A program made the translations under genes and the position numbers. 64,000 bases of DNA from Sceloporus undulatus (lineage: Eukaryota; Chordata; Lepidosauria; Squamata; Phrynosomatidae). Each line of letters starts with the position of its first letter. Positions within the stretch are counted from its first letter, which is position 1. The notes beneath the pieces are model-generated. The model was not told the DNA's origin, searched no databases, and worked only from the letters and a program-made list of their open reading frames with translations. The stretch lies in assembly GCF_019175285.1 (NCBI RefSeq), contig NC_056527.1, positions 53,429,486 through 53,493,485 of the forward strand, in the 5' to 3' direction. Positions 46,850 through 57,500 of this stretch are shown one piece after another.

Positions 46850-46912
46850 TTAACTGTATCTCATTTTATTGTTGCAATCCACTTGGATTCCAAGTGATTA
46901 AGCACAATATAA

Positions 46913-46948
<36 letters not shown>

Positions 46949-46965
46949 TTATTTTATTTTATTTT
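46850..46965 (+). repeat. LINE-like tail with (ATT)n
   Basis: GTTGCAATCCACTTGGATTCC..AATATAAATTATT followed by ATT units at 46914-46948 and ATTTT units. This is the usual end of a reptile LINE or SINE. Confidence 0.55.
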
Positions 46966-47029
46966 ATAATAGGAGAACAATTTCCCATAGGGAATCAATG
47001 AGGAATACTTTCCCAAAGGGAATGGATTG

Positions 47030-47511
47030 AAATGACTGATATGCCTTTTGAAGGGGTGCAAACCTGTGGGAATGAGCGCAAGGTCTTCCTAAAGGCCTCC
47101 TGCGCATGGCTGAGCAACTATTGCACCCATCGTCCACAGAGGCACCTTCTCCTTCCTCTTTTGCTTTGAGAGGGGCTCCTGCAGAGTCCATTTTCCAAGG
47201 CTCCCTCAAGGATGGCCCCCAAAAGAACAGAGAAGGAGGTCAGGAAAGTACAGCCCCATTCATACTGGGGTAAAAGACATGGAGGGAACTGGGATGATCC
47301 GGATGCCCCTCCCCCGAATCGCTCCGTTAGCAAGTGCCCACTACAAATTGAAATCGAATGCATTTTGACAGAAATCGAATGCATTCTGTAGATTGGCCGC
47401 TGCCAATCAAGCTATCGTCATGGTGACGTTTGCAGGGCATCGGGGGAAGTGTCCTCCCTTTTTAAAGAGCCAGGCACAGGGGTTTCAGCGGCTGAAGCAG
47501 GGACAGAGATG

Positions 47512-47547
<36 letters not shown>

Positions 47548-48400
47548 AATAAACCTGTGGGCTTTTGAGTCAGATCTGCCCCTGTCCCAGGCAGAGGATG
47601 GGATTGCCATGCATTTTTTTAATGCTTTTAAAAGCAACATTAGCTTTCCCTTTGCTTCCCTTGCTGTATCTGCTCAAGAAGACAAATCATCCGCATATTT
47701 GCTCAAAAAAAATTGCTAAAAATGTAACATTGATTGTTTGCAACATTTGTAGCTTCTCTCTCTGCAGAAAGCAAGTGCAAGCCTGGCTCCATCTGCCTCT
47801 GGAATATAAACCATGCGCATGTGCGCTCAAAAAAAATTGTTTGAATTTGAAAAGGGGGGGGGGGTTTGCCTGACATGAGCTCCGTTCATGACCTGATTTT
47901 TTCCTCCTGCAAGGGAAGGAATGCCCAGCGACAGAGGGCTTTGGGCAGGGGATGCAGGGAAAAGAGGCTCCTAAAGAATGCCTTCCCTTGCTCCCTTCTG
48001 CCCAGGGCTCTTTCCTCCTCCCCCTCCCCTCCAATGAGGGGAGGAAATGCTTTGCCCTTTGCCCACCCTCTGACCTTAATCCCTCCCTCAATTTGCCTCG
48101 ATCGTCATCGAGGCCAAAGTTCTCATTCCCAGGACCCGGGGTTTTTAAAAAGAAACGGTATTTGCGCCGATTTCAAAAGACCCGCGCTAGGGGCCATTTA
48201 ACACGGAACGGGTGTGCAAGCTCCGGATTCGCTTGTGTGGGATTCGGGGTGAGTAGGAACTTTACGTGATTGAATCGGTTTCAGAACCGATTTTTTTTGT
48301 AATGTGAATGGGCCCAAAGGAAACTGCTGGGGGCCATTGCTCTGCTGCCTTCTTTGTTGCAACAAGATACAAAAAGGATGAAATAGCAGATGTCTCTCAA
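47030..48400 (-). repeat. Duplicated block, copy B (filled site)
   Basis: The left part (to 47249) and right part (from 48318) match copy A at 43538-43935 as continuous flanks. The insertion at 47250-48317 separates them. The shared minus-strand frame ends RRPLGRPCAHS. Confidence 0.7.
47250..48317 (+). mobile_element. 1.07-kb hAT-like insertion in the duplicated block
   Basis: Flanks AGGAAAGT (47242-47249) and AGGAAACT (48318-48325) are a near-perfect 8-bp duplication of the single AGGAAAGT in copy A. Ends CAGCCCCATTCATAC and GTAATGTGAATGGGCCC are imperfect inverted repeats. The interior holds a (CT)n run (47513-47542), a G run and CpG-rich text. No transposase is recognised. Confidence 0.65.
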
Positions 48401-48604
48401 ATAAAACAACTAAAGGATACTTTCCTGGAGAATGGAATAGAATCACAGAACTGTTACATTTTCACAGATATTCAGTTATAGTCACTGTTTGGAACTGTGT
48501 CTGGCTGCTTGAATGCCAAACTGTGATTTTCAGTGACTGTTTTCATTCTGCTCTTGAGCTCCAAACTGTGATTTTCACATAACTGCTACTTTTTCAGTGA
48601 CTGT

Positions 48605-48825
48605 GGCTGTATCCACACTGCAGAAATAATCCAGTTTGGCGCCACTTTAAATGCCATGGCTCAGTGCTATGGAATTCTGGAATCTGTAGTTTTGTGAGAC
48701 ATTTAGTCTTCCCTGTCAACAAGCTCTGGTGCCATAAGAAACTACAAATCCCAGGAATCCATAGGATGGAGCCATGGCACTGAAAGTGATTGAAACTGGA
48801 TTAGTTCTGCAGTGTGGATGCAGCC
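48605..48825 (+). mobile_element. GGCTGCATCCACACT MITE, copy 1
   Basis: 221 bp, ends GGCTGTATCCACACTGCAG and CTGCAGTGTGGATGCAGCC, nearly palindromic throughout. Confidence 0.85.
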
Positions 48826-49544
48826 ACACATTCTGCTCTTGGGTTCCAAACTGTGATTTTCACAGAACTGCTACTTTTTCACAGATCACTGCTGGAACGC
48901 TGACTGACTCTTATAGCTATATAAATAATCAGTGTCTTAAAATGAATAAAAGACAGAAATTTAGGAGCCCTATTTGGAGGTTTTTTCCTCCAAAAAGTGA
49001 CAGTATTGCAGAATGCAATTTATGTAAAACAAGCTATCTTTCAAGACATCTACTTCCAACCTAAAGAAACATATGAAGAGCAAACATCCAAATGTTTGTA
49101 TCGATGATATCTCTTCAAAAACTATTTTGAATTCTTCTGATATTGTGGTAAGAAAAATTGATTTATGCATTGGTTTTCTACTAAGGGCATAGCCAGGGAG
49201 GCCCAACGGGTCCAAACCCCTCAACATTTGTCAATTATTTTTATATTATTTAAATAACATAAATACATATTTTAATATTACACAAATTAATTAACAATTA
49301 AAAATACAGTAGTGGCCAGGTCACAGGAACCAATGAAAAACACTGATTCAATCCTGGATCAGTAGCAGCAGTATCACTGCAGTGTACAGATCACAGAAAA
49401 TCACAGTTTTGAATCACAGATATTTTAAAATCACAGTAACATTTTTCACTGATATCAGTAAATCAGAGTTATTCCAGTGCGTCTGCACTGCAAAAATAAT
49501 CCCAATTGACATCATTTCCCTCTTTACTGTTTATAACAGTAACA
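48826..49544. other. Intergenic, nothing classified
   Basis: Contains repeats of TTCACAGAACTGCTAC-like text at 48490-48600 and 48840-48890, on either side of the MITE at 48605, which seems to have inserted into a small tandem duplication. No gene is recognised. Confidence 0.4.
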
Positions 49545-49735
49545 ATCCCCGCCCCTTCTCTCTGTCGCGCTCCCTCATTGGCTGGCTCTGGTTGGTAACA
49601 AGGCCCCGCCCCTTCTCTCTCTCTCTCTCTCTCTCGCTCATTGGCTGGCGCTCTATCTTCCGCATTCCCTCCCCAACAGTCCCCACCCCTTTCTCCTCCC
49701 CCTGAGGAGGGGCTGGCCACAGAGATTACCACGCG
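49545..49735. promoter_or_regulatory. Second copy of the GC-box / CCAAT-box promoter block
   Basis: Two CCCCGCCCCTTCTC units, each followed by CTCATTGGCTGG, then CCCTGAGGAGGGGC. The order and much of the sequence equal 39600-39760. A CT microsatellite has grown inside the second unit (about 49613-49636). No exon is recognised next to it. It may be an orphan promoter, a duplicated one, or part of a dispersed repeat. Confidence 0.5.
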
Positions 49736-49739
49736 CTCC

Positions 49740-50370
49740 TCTTTTATAGTAGTCCAGCTATTCCACACAACGGCTCTGGCTGCCTCCTCCTGTTGCATTC
49801 TGGGATTTGCAGTTTAAACGAGGTTCCTTTAGAATTCTCAGCCAGGGAGCTCTTAGGCCTCACTGAACTACAAACCCCACAATGCAACAGGAGACAGCCA
49901 GAGCAGTCAAAGTAGAGTAGCAGCACTGTAAGAGAAATCAATCTCAAAATTCCGCACCATAACAACAACAACAACAATTATTATTACTTCTATCTCGCCT
50001 CTTCCATAGGACTGAGGCATCTTGCATCATGAAAACCTAGAACACAATAAAATAAGTTCCATTATCCCACCCATCCCTTGCATAAAACAAATCCGTACAA
50101 TTACATTTCAACAAACAATATAACATACAATAGGCTCCAACCATAAATGGAGAGAGAAAACCCAGAGGTCCTTTTAAATGTATTTTAATGAAAATGTAAT
50201 TTCTTCAGTCGGTCTTGCAATTCCATTGCCATAACCAGCAGGTGGCGATGTTTCCCTCCCTCGAGTCAGATGCTCCCCATGTCCCTCCCAGCGGCCATAG
50301 AATGGAGAAAAGCAGCCAGCTGAGGCTCAAGGGCGGGGACATGCAAATTTTGGACCAATGGGAGGGGACT
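49740..50370 (+). repeat. Local repeat copy 3 with GC-box / octamer / CCAAT module
   Basis: The left part (CTGGCTGCC..CTGTTGCATTCTGGGATT) matches 39790-39865. The right part matches 39887-39975 in direct orientation and 44257-44470 inverted. At 50331-50359 the module is GGGCGGGG, perfect octamer ATGCAAAT, six bases, CCAAT. A short foldback (GTTGCATTCTGGG .. AATGCAACAGGAG) lies at about 49790-49895. Confidence 0.6.
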
Positions 50371-50380
50371 CCGACTTTGT

Positions 50381-50553
50381 GTCACGTGGCGGGCACTTTT
50401 CCCGCTTTGCATGCTGGGAGTTGGAGTTCTAGGAGAGGGAGAGGACTCCCGTTTAGTGTCACGTGGGGGGCGCTTTTCCCGCTTTGCATGCTGGGAGCTG
50501 GAGTTCTGGAAGTGGGAAAGGACTCCCGTTTAGTGTCACGTGGGGGCGCTTTT
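50381..50553 (+). repeat. 77-bp tandem repeat with CACGTG box, cut by an assembly gap
   Basis: GTCACGTGG begins units at 50381, 50458 and 50535, an exact 77-bp period. Each full unit holds an E-box CACGTG, CTTTTCCCGCTTTGCATGCTGG and GGAGTT. The third unit runs into a 100-N gap at 50554, so the true copy number is unknown and probably larger. Confidence 0.8.
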
Positions 50554-50653
50554 NNNNNNNNNNNNNNNNNNNNNNNNNNNNNNNNNNNNNNNNNNNNNNN
50601 NNNNNNNNNNNNNNNNNNNNNNNNNNNNNNNNNNNNNNNNNNNNNNNNNNNNN
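50554..50653. other. Assembly gap (100 N)
   Basis: One hundred undetermined bases directly after the 77-bp tandem repeat. The round size suggests a placeholder for a gap of unknown length. Confidence 0.99.
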
Positions 50654-52768
50654 AGCCATGGCATGCATTCTCTGCTTTTCCTAGCTACCCCGAATTCCTT
50701 AGAGACAGTAGCAAAAGCATTCTCTGTGTGTCTCTATTTAATGCCAAATTGGAAAGAGAAAGATTGTACCATAAGAAGAAGCCTCTTGCCAAATGCTCCT
50801 TTCAGCCTTTCCCTTTTGCTGGAGGCCAGGAGATGAGAGGGAAAGGGAGCAAGCAGCCAGCCACCTTCTATCTGGATAGATAGCTACCTGAAGCCAGAAA
50901 CATGCGCATAGAGGGAGGGAAATAATTCCCAGGATTCCCTGCTGGAGGAGGCCAGAGCCTTGGCTTGCTCTGGCCCTCTGACCTGCCCTGAAGGGACCCT
51001 CCTCCTCCAGGAAGAAGTCCCGCGCTCCCCGCCTGGGACCAGAGACGATGAAGAAGCAGCCAAAGGAGGTTTGCATGAGAGCCACAACAGTTCTTCCAAA
51101 AGAAGTGTGTCTGTGTGTGTGTATCCACACGACGCAGCGCCAAGGGAGCTTTCTGCGGCAAAGAGTATCCCCCCCCCGAATCTCCCCTCCCCTCCCTGGA
51201 GCATGTGGGGGAGGCACTTGTGGAAATGACACTTTGGAGCATGCTCAGAGAAGGTATTTCTAAGCAGGCAATGGGGATTTGTTTGCCTCCTTTTGATAAC
51301 CAAATCTGCATTTGGCCCTCTTTAATGTGCTTTTAACCCCTAGTTGTGCTCTGTGTGTGATAACCAATAGCAAATGGGATCACTTTTCTGGGGTGCCACC
51401 ACTTTAACCATTTTTGGGATGGAAACACAGGACTGACATGTGATAAAGTCCAAAGAGAAGGTGAAGCCTCCAGAATTGATATGTCACTCTGAGCTGAAAC
51501 GTAGACACAAACCATGATCTTCCTTGAGGCGGCACCAAGTTCCAGTCAGGAGACTTTGGACTCCATCCTTGGGAAGGGAGTTGTGAATGCTGGCAGTTGT
51601 CATGGGGAAACTGCGTACCACACCAACTGCTGAAGTCTTCTTTTCTGTAAGCTCAGCACTGAGCCTCTCGCAACCTTGCTCACTGAACTTGGTAGGACTT
51701 ACTCCTCAGTAAACATGCAGAGCAATACTTGGCCCTTTATTCCTTGTGTGTGTGCATTTGCGTGTATATATTTCCTTGATAATATGTCAGTTTCTATTTG
51801 CTCAACATATTTAAATTAAGCACACTGAGTGTCTCTGAAAATTACTACTAATAAAATATTATTTGTTTAGTACAGTACCAAAAAGCCTTGTGTGAATTTT
51901 TCACACACTGAATTATTCTGTTATGTTTTTATGCCATTTTCTGCAATATGGACTATTACCAACATGGTGGCTATTTGGTGCTTGATCCAGCTAAAATTAA
52001 GCATTTTCAGGTTTGAAGCCTCCCAGTGCATACAGACATTTTCAGTCTTCTAGAGATGAAGGTGGTGCTCATGCTTTTCTTTCCCCTGCTGCAAATTCCC
52101 TTATCAGAGCTTGAAGGTAATGCATTACAAGTCACATTACCTGTAAGATGCTGCTTTCCAAATCAGTTTCCAATACTGTACTGATTTAAAAAAAAAAACT
52201 ATGGGGGGATAGCGGATCAGACATGCACATATCAAATTATTCTTAAGAACAATGGAAAGTGGAATAATGCCGCTACAAGGAGGAGATAACCACTTTTTCA
52301 CTGAAATCAGTGAAGTCGAGTACATGTTTAAGAGCCTTATTGCATGAGGAAACAACGTGGAAATGAAGTCGGTGAGAAGCAGCTTTCTCCTGACTGCATC
52401 AAACTATAGCCCTTATGTTCTCTTCTCACGGAAGATGGCTGTAAAAGTGCATCTTTTTTCTAGCTGGAAAAATCCATTTGGCAAAAGATATGCTTTTAGA
52501 ATCACATCTCATGGGAAGAGGACTAAAGCGCTACAACGTCATATAGTAAGACACAGGGACAGCTGGTTCTGTTTCTGCTTTGTTTTCTCATGTGGTAAGT
52601 CTCAAAATCATTCCTCCCATTGAAACAAAAGGAACTGAGAAATGTATTTTGACTGGATTGTACTCTTTGTTGGGGATAGCATTCACTTGGAAGAATTCCT
52701 GCTAACCTTGTTTTGTTTTTGTTATTAAATAAAAAAGAGCGGAATCTAAAATGAAAGTGCAGATTGCA
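50654..52768. other. Intergenic between the GC-rich block and MTURN
   Basis: 50654-51230 is GC-rich with several overlapping frames on both strands (up to 164 codons on the minus strand at 50738-51232) that match no family I know. From 51300 the sequence is AT-rich. Part of 51300-52768 could be extended MTURN 3' UTR if a distal poly(A) site is used. Confidence 0.4.
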
Positions 52769-52774
52769 TTTATT
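52769..52774 (-). terminator. MTURN: Candidate MTURN poly(A) signal
   Basis: AATAAA on the minus strand, 446 nt after the MTURN stop. It is the first canonical hexamer I see downstream on that strand. Maturin transcripts may use further signals to the left. Confidence 0.3.
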
Positions 52775-53219
52775 CTCTGCATGGATGGTCCTCATTAAGG
52801 TCACGCAAGTACTTAACACATCAATCAAATAGTTCCTACATTCAAATCACATTCAGGTCAGTGAAATGTTAATTTTTCTATGCAAATAACAAAAAAATAA
52901 TAAAAATAATAACAACAAAAGAGACAATCAGCAAGGGAAAAAAAATACCCTATTTCTAAGATAACAATGGCAGAATGCTACTGAGAAAACGCCATAGAAA
53001 CCTCACTGAAGCAGGAGTTAAATTCAGGCCACTTCTTAGCAAAGCTCATCACAGACTTAAAAATATTGATGATTTTCTTCTCTCTTTTCTGTTTTTTAAA
53101 CTTTGGGTTCGGGAGTCAGGTTCTTCCAGTGTGATGTGCTAATTTCAAAAATGCTAATGCAGAAGCGCATAAGATCCCACCTGGTAGGATAAAATATATT
53201 TTTTAAATTCCTCTCAATA

Positions 53220-53330
53220 TTACTGCTGACTGACACCCATTTGCTGGTGATCGGCTTCTGCCTCCTCTTCTTCCACGTCTGCATTATATTCTTCAAACGC
53301 ATCATCATCTACATCTGGAAGCCCCAGTAA
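53220..53330 (-). CDS. MTURN: MTURN (maturin) terminal coding exon
   Basis: Maturin is a 131-residue acidic protein that promotes neural progenitor differentiation in Xenopus and is also implicated in megakaryocyte differentiation; its biochemical activity is not settled. This exon gives the last 36 residues and a TAA stop: LLGLPDVDDDAFEEY, then an acidic run, ending ADHQQMGVSQQ. Human maturin ends in the same way with only a few changes (A to V, S to N and two near the acidic run). The acceptor is CAATAG followed by TTA, in phase 0, matching the phase-0 donor of the preceding exon. The 3' UTR runs leftward from 53219; a candidate AATAAA on this strand is read from 52769-52774. The intron upstream is 5.45 kb and full of repeats. 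Confidence 0.96.
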   Translation of the reverse strand, partial: LLGLPDVDDDAFEEYNADVEEEEAEADHQQMGVSQQ

Positions 53331-53997
53331 CTATTGTAAAGGGGGGGGGGAAGAAATATAATGTAAATGTCTTATAAAAGGGTAAAATCGGTTAATATCA
53401 CTGATGTCCAAGAACAAACTGCACAATATTTGGAAAACCCCCAGGAATTAAGTTACAACAAGGTGTAGCTCTGGCTTGTAAAGGCAAACATACATACACC
53501 TTGTGGCAAACACACATATTCCTTGGGGTATAAAGGAGGATGAGGAAGTACCATTTGCCATCTGCAAATGGTACTGCAGTCAGTGAAGACTTGGCCTGGC
53601 ATCTTTAGATCACAAGGTTGGAAAAGGTCTTCTGGCATCCCTGACTCTAACTCCTTCATGGCATCCTGGAATCCAACTCCAAGAATGAAACCATATACAA
53701 TGATGGATTTATGCACAAACCAATTAAGCCTCAGACTACAAGAGGCCTCTATACTATTAGGACAATGCATATTTGGATGGATAATATTATGGAGCCTCTT
53801 TGTCCTTCACATATGACAATTGGTTCCACTTAAATGGCCATGAGTAATTCTGCCACTGCCACCAGTGGAAGCACTTTGGTTCCACTTAAATTGCCATGGC
53901 AACATCCAATAGAATCAGATGTGTGAGGTAAATGTATTTCATAAATAATAAGTATATCTCTGTGCATGTGTGTGTATGTATGAGAGAGAGAGAGAGA

Positions 53998-54212
53998 TCA
54001 TAGCAATAGCATTTACATTTCTATACCACTTAACAGTGAACTCAGCACTCTCTAAGCAGTTTACAATCTGTACACCAATTGCTCCCAACAGGCTGGGTAG
54101 GCCACCTTATGAAAGGATGGGAGGCTGAGCAAACCTTGGAGCTCTGGCATTGAGTTCACAAAGTTGTGGCTGCAGTCCATTGTCATTTAACCACTATGCC
54201 ACCAGGGCTCTT
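53998..54212 (-). mobile_element. tRNA-derived SINE, same family as 2545-2999
   Basis: On the plus strand CATTTCTATACCACTTAACAG, CTAAGCAGTTTACAATCTG, GAGTTCACAAAGTTGTGGCTGCAG and TTTAACCACTATGCCACCAGGGCTC are the reverse complement of the SINE split at 2.5-3.0 kb. Confidence 0.8.
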
Positions 54213-54469
54213 ATAGATTGGTTTATAAAAATATTGCTCGATTTATTAAGAATGAGGCTAGAATGGAGAGAGAATGGAGTGTTTTAGTGCTTACTGAGCA
54301 AACTCTTAACTGCCATTCATCGCCCTGAGGTCATTTGTAGAGACATATGGTGAATGCAGTTAAGAGTTTGAGTGGAGTCAGTTTAGGGTTTGAGTGCAGC
54401 TGGATATGTGTTTGAGAGGGCTTGGAGGGAGAGAATGGAGCTTGAGTTGTGTTGTTGGTAATGGTCCAA

Positions 54470-54690
54470 TTTAACCTGAGAGGGTATGGTATATGCCATC
54501 GCCTTGGCCTCAGAGGGAGAGAAGAACCAGCAGTATCTGCTGAAATTGATCCCCTTCCCCACTGCCATTCCATTCTCCTTTTGTGTCCTTTTTCTGACTG
54601 TAAGCCTGAGGGCAGGGAACGGTCCAATTAACAATTTGTATGCTGTTCTGAGAGCTTTTGTGACAGAAGAGTGGAGTATAAATATGAAAA
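54470..54690 (+). mobile_element. LINE/SINE 3' tail (GTAAGCCTGAGGGCAGGGAA), copy 2
   Basis: CCTTTTGTGTCC, ACTGTAAGCCTGAGGGCAGGGAA and AGAGTGGAGTATAAATATG match copy 1 at 46195. Confidence 0.6.
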
Positions 54691-54999
54691 GTGCTGCTTT
54701 TATATTTAGCTTCTGTAAACAGCTGTTTGGAATTGCTATCATTCTGAGCGCTTGGTTTCAGACCGAGTGTCTGTGGTGGTAGCACTGAATGTGAAAGCCT
54801 GTGGGGGGAATAAAAGTAGCATACATCCTCACAGGAACTTTGAGGGCATCTGGACTCACTCTGCCATTGGAGTCACAAAAGGGGGGCAGGAAGAAGTGTG
54901 ACAGAGGTGCGGGTCAGAGAAAACCCTCAAATTTAGATTGTTGGCAGTGAATGCTGGGAAGTATCACGTTCTGTAGTTTAAGCGTAAAGACCCTGGCAT

Positions 55000-57165
55000 T
55001 TGTCCTCAGCGGTGGGGTTGTCTGAGAGGAATCCTCACAGTTGGTGGAAATGGTGTAATTGTTTGAGTGGAAAGTCTCACATTTGGTGGCAGTGGCAGAA
55101 TTACTCAAGGATAGTCTCCACATTTGGATATAACCCCAAAAGTGTAGAGGATGAGCCAAAGTGTATAATTCAAAACAGAAGTGCAATCAAATACAGAAGT
55201 GAGATTCAAGTAAAATATGGTAGAAATTTGGGCTTTGAAGGAAGAGGGATTGATTGAGAAGTGCAAGACTCTAAACCTGACTTATGAGAGAAAAACTGTA
55301 GAGGAATTAAAAATGATGTTGGTTAAGCATCAAGCTCCAGACCCCAGTGAGGCAAAATCCAGAATACTCAAGCCCTGATTCAATTCAGTTGGAAATTTTG
55401 AGATAATAAAATGTTATAAAAAATAAAAAACATCCTCCATATATTTTGTAGCTTATACATCGGATGGGGAGCCAGAAATATCTGTTAACTTTTTAAAAAG
55501 CTGCTCAAATTTGAGGAACAGCCAGCACTGATTACATGAGATACAGCCCAGTTTTGATTAAGATACAGCTGGCTGAAGTGTAGCACAATTTACCTCAGAG
55601 CAGCATTTAACTGATTATCTCTATAATTTCAGAATACAGTTTCAAAACTGCCACTTTCAAACTGACAAGACATATGTAGGTTTGGGTGCCAGGTTGACTG
55701 TTTTATCTGATAAATGGATGAAAACCAAAACTAAAGAGGATATAAAGAATTTAATAATTTTAGATCGGTTTTTGTTTCAGCTACCCTCAGAAATCAGACT
55801 GGTTGTTAGGGACAAGGGCCCTCAGACTTTGCAGAGCTGGCAGATCAGTTGGCTTTGAACAGGCAAGCAAACTGTCAAGAGAAAATCACTTTAAATCAAA
55901 CTTTAAAATATCTGAACAGAAATAACACAACACCTTTAGGCAAAAAAACCTACTAGCTTAAGACTTTATTTCACAATGATATAAGGAAGAGTTGTTTAAA
56001 ATGTGGAAAACCAGGACATTTTCAATGTGCCTGTGAGGAAAGGTTAAGCAAGGCTTTGAGTGCTACAGCTTCAGTTAAACTACACAAACTTGTAGATATT
56101 CTTCAGACCACACAAAAAAAGTGCAGTTCTGTGAAATAAAACTGGGAATAATCCCAGATTTTAGATCTGAACTCAAGGGAAAAGTATTTAATTAATAACA
56201 ATGGCCTGTTACAGACTGCCAAAATAAAGCTGCTTTGGGTCTCTTTGGAGGTATGCTATTTAAATGATGTGTGGGTCCTAAGAGTCTGGAAGTTGCGCCA
56301 AAGCCACACTCCATTCCTAAGCACTGGAGTGCAGCTTTGGTGCAGCTTCTGGATTCTTAGGATGTATGCATCATTTAAACAGCATACTTCCAAAGAGACC
56401 CCAAGCAGCTTTATTTTGGCAGTCTGTAACAGGCCAATAAATATTGGGCTTCATAGATACAGGGTTTAGCTGTTAGTTTGGTGAGAGAATCTTTAATTTT
56501 TACCTCAGTTATAATCCCTCACAAAGCCATGAGCATTAAAAGGAGTCAAGGGAAGTCTACATGAGATTCCCATGGTTGAGGTAAACATTTCTTGGAGAGA
56601 AGAAGGAGGAATCTATGAAGTGGGTGTTAATTCTGACCAAACCAATCCTGTAATATTAAGTGGAGAAGCAATGCCAAGAAGATATATGTTGTCACTAGAA
56701 GCAATGTGACAATGTATCAGTTAATCAGCTATGTCAGAGAATATAGTACTTGACAAGCAGGCTGAGGGAACTGGTTCTGTGGAAAATGTTACACAGACAG
56801 GGTCACAGTCAACAATCCAAAGTGAAGGAGATTCATTGTATATTCTAAGAGGTGGCAAATAGGTCGCAAGATGAAAACACCATTGAAAAATTAGCTATAG
56901 GAAGTGAAGCACTGGTTCTATGTAGCTTCACTCACCTCAACTAACAGAGAGGAAATAAATGATTTTAAATGAGAGTTACATGAAGGCATTGTATCCCTGA
57001 AATCAATAGCAATTCTGAGGCAATTCCAGGTACAGAAGAAATGAAAGAACAAATTATATGGAAGACAGGACTACTTTATAGATTATGGATGCTTAAGAAA
57101 AGATTTCCTGATGCTGAGCCTCTTAAAAATGGGCATGCACAGTCTGTGGCAGAGGTTTTGTTGGA
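55000..57165 (+). mobile_element. Ty3/gypsy-type LTR retroelement, fossil
   Basis: 55440-56060 reads like the capsid part of a gag with a CCHC zinc knuckle at about 55990-56038. 56440-57160 reads like the start of a pol. TGGTGGCAGTGG near 55085 may be the primer-binding region. The element is broken in many places and carries the palindromic MITE at 56203-56435. No matching LTR pair was found. It resembles the Gmr1-like branch but that is tentative. Confidence 0.55.
56203..56435 (-). mobile_element. Palindromic MITE (GGCCTGTTACAGACTGCC), copy 2, inside a Ty3/gypsy fossil
   Basis: 233 bp, same ends as 45422-45653, flanked by AAT on both sides. The core has the opposite orientation to copy 1. 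It sits within the retroelement fossil at 55000-57165. Confidence 0.85.
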
Positions 57166-57311
57166 AATCTTCATCAGGCTAAATACAATATTCTCTCCTC
57201 TCAAGCTAAACCAGACCCAAACTCCCTTCTCTCTCTCCAACTCTAGTCTTACTCCAAGCCTTCTCAAACACATGCTAAAGGCTAAACTGACTCCACTCAG
57301 ATTCTAACTAT

Positions 57312-57500
57312 GGCTGCATCCACACTGGAGAAATAATTGGTTTTGGTACCGCTTTAACTGCCCTGGCTCAAGGCTATGGAATTCTGGGAGCTGGTGTTTG
57401 TTGTGGAGCCCAGAACGCCAACTCCCAGAATTCCATAGCCTTGAGCCAGGGCAGTTAAAGTGGTACCAAACCCAGTTATGTCTCCAGTGTGGATGCAGCC
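57312..57500 (+). mobile_element. GGCTGCATCCACACT MITE, copy 2, with 3-bp duplication
   Basis: 189 bp, ends GGCTGCATCCACACTGGAG and CTCCAGTGTGGATGCAGCC, flanked by TAT on both sides. A 3-bp duplication suggests the PIF/Harbinger group. The whole element is an almost perfect palindrome. Confidence 0.8.

Noticed and set aside
50215-50883. Plus-strand frame of 222 codons
   Set aside because: It spans a 100-N gap, so its continuity is artificial, and it reads through the 77-bp tandem repeat.
50738-51232. Minus-strand frame of 164 codons in the GC-rich block, with overlapping frames on both strands
   Set aside because: No family resemblance, no conserved motif, and several frames are open at once, as expected from GC-rich sequence.
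52357-52623. Plus-strand frame of 88 codons near MTURN
   Set aside because: No resemblance to any family and opposite to the MTURN strand; probably chance.
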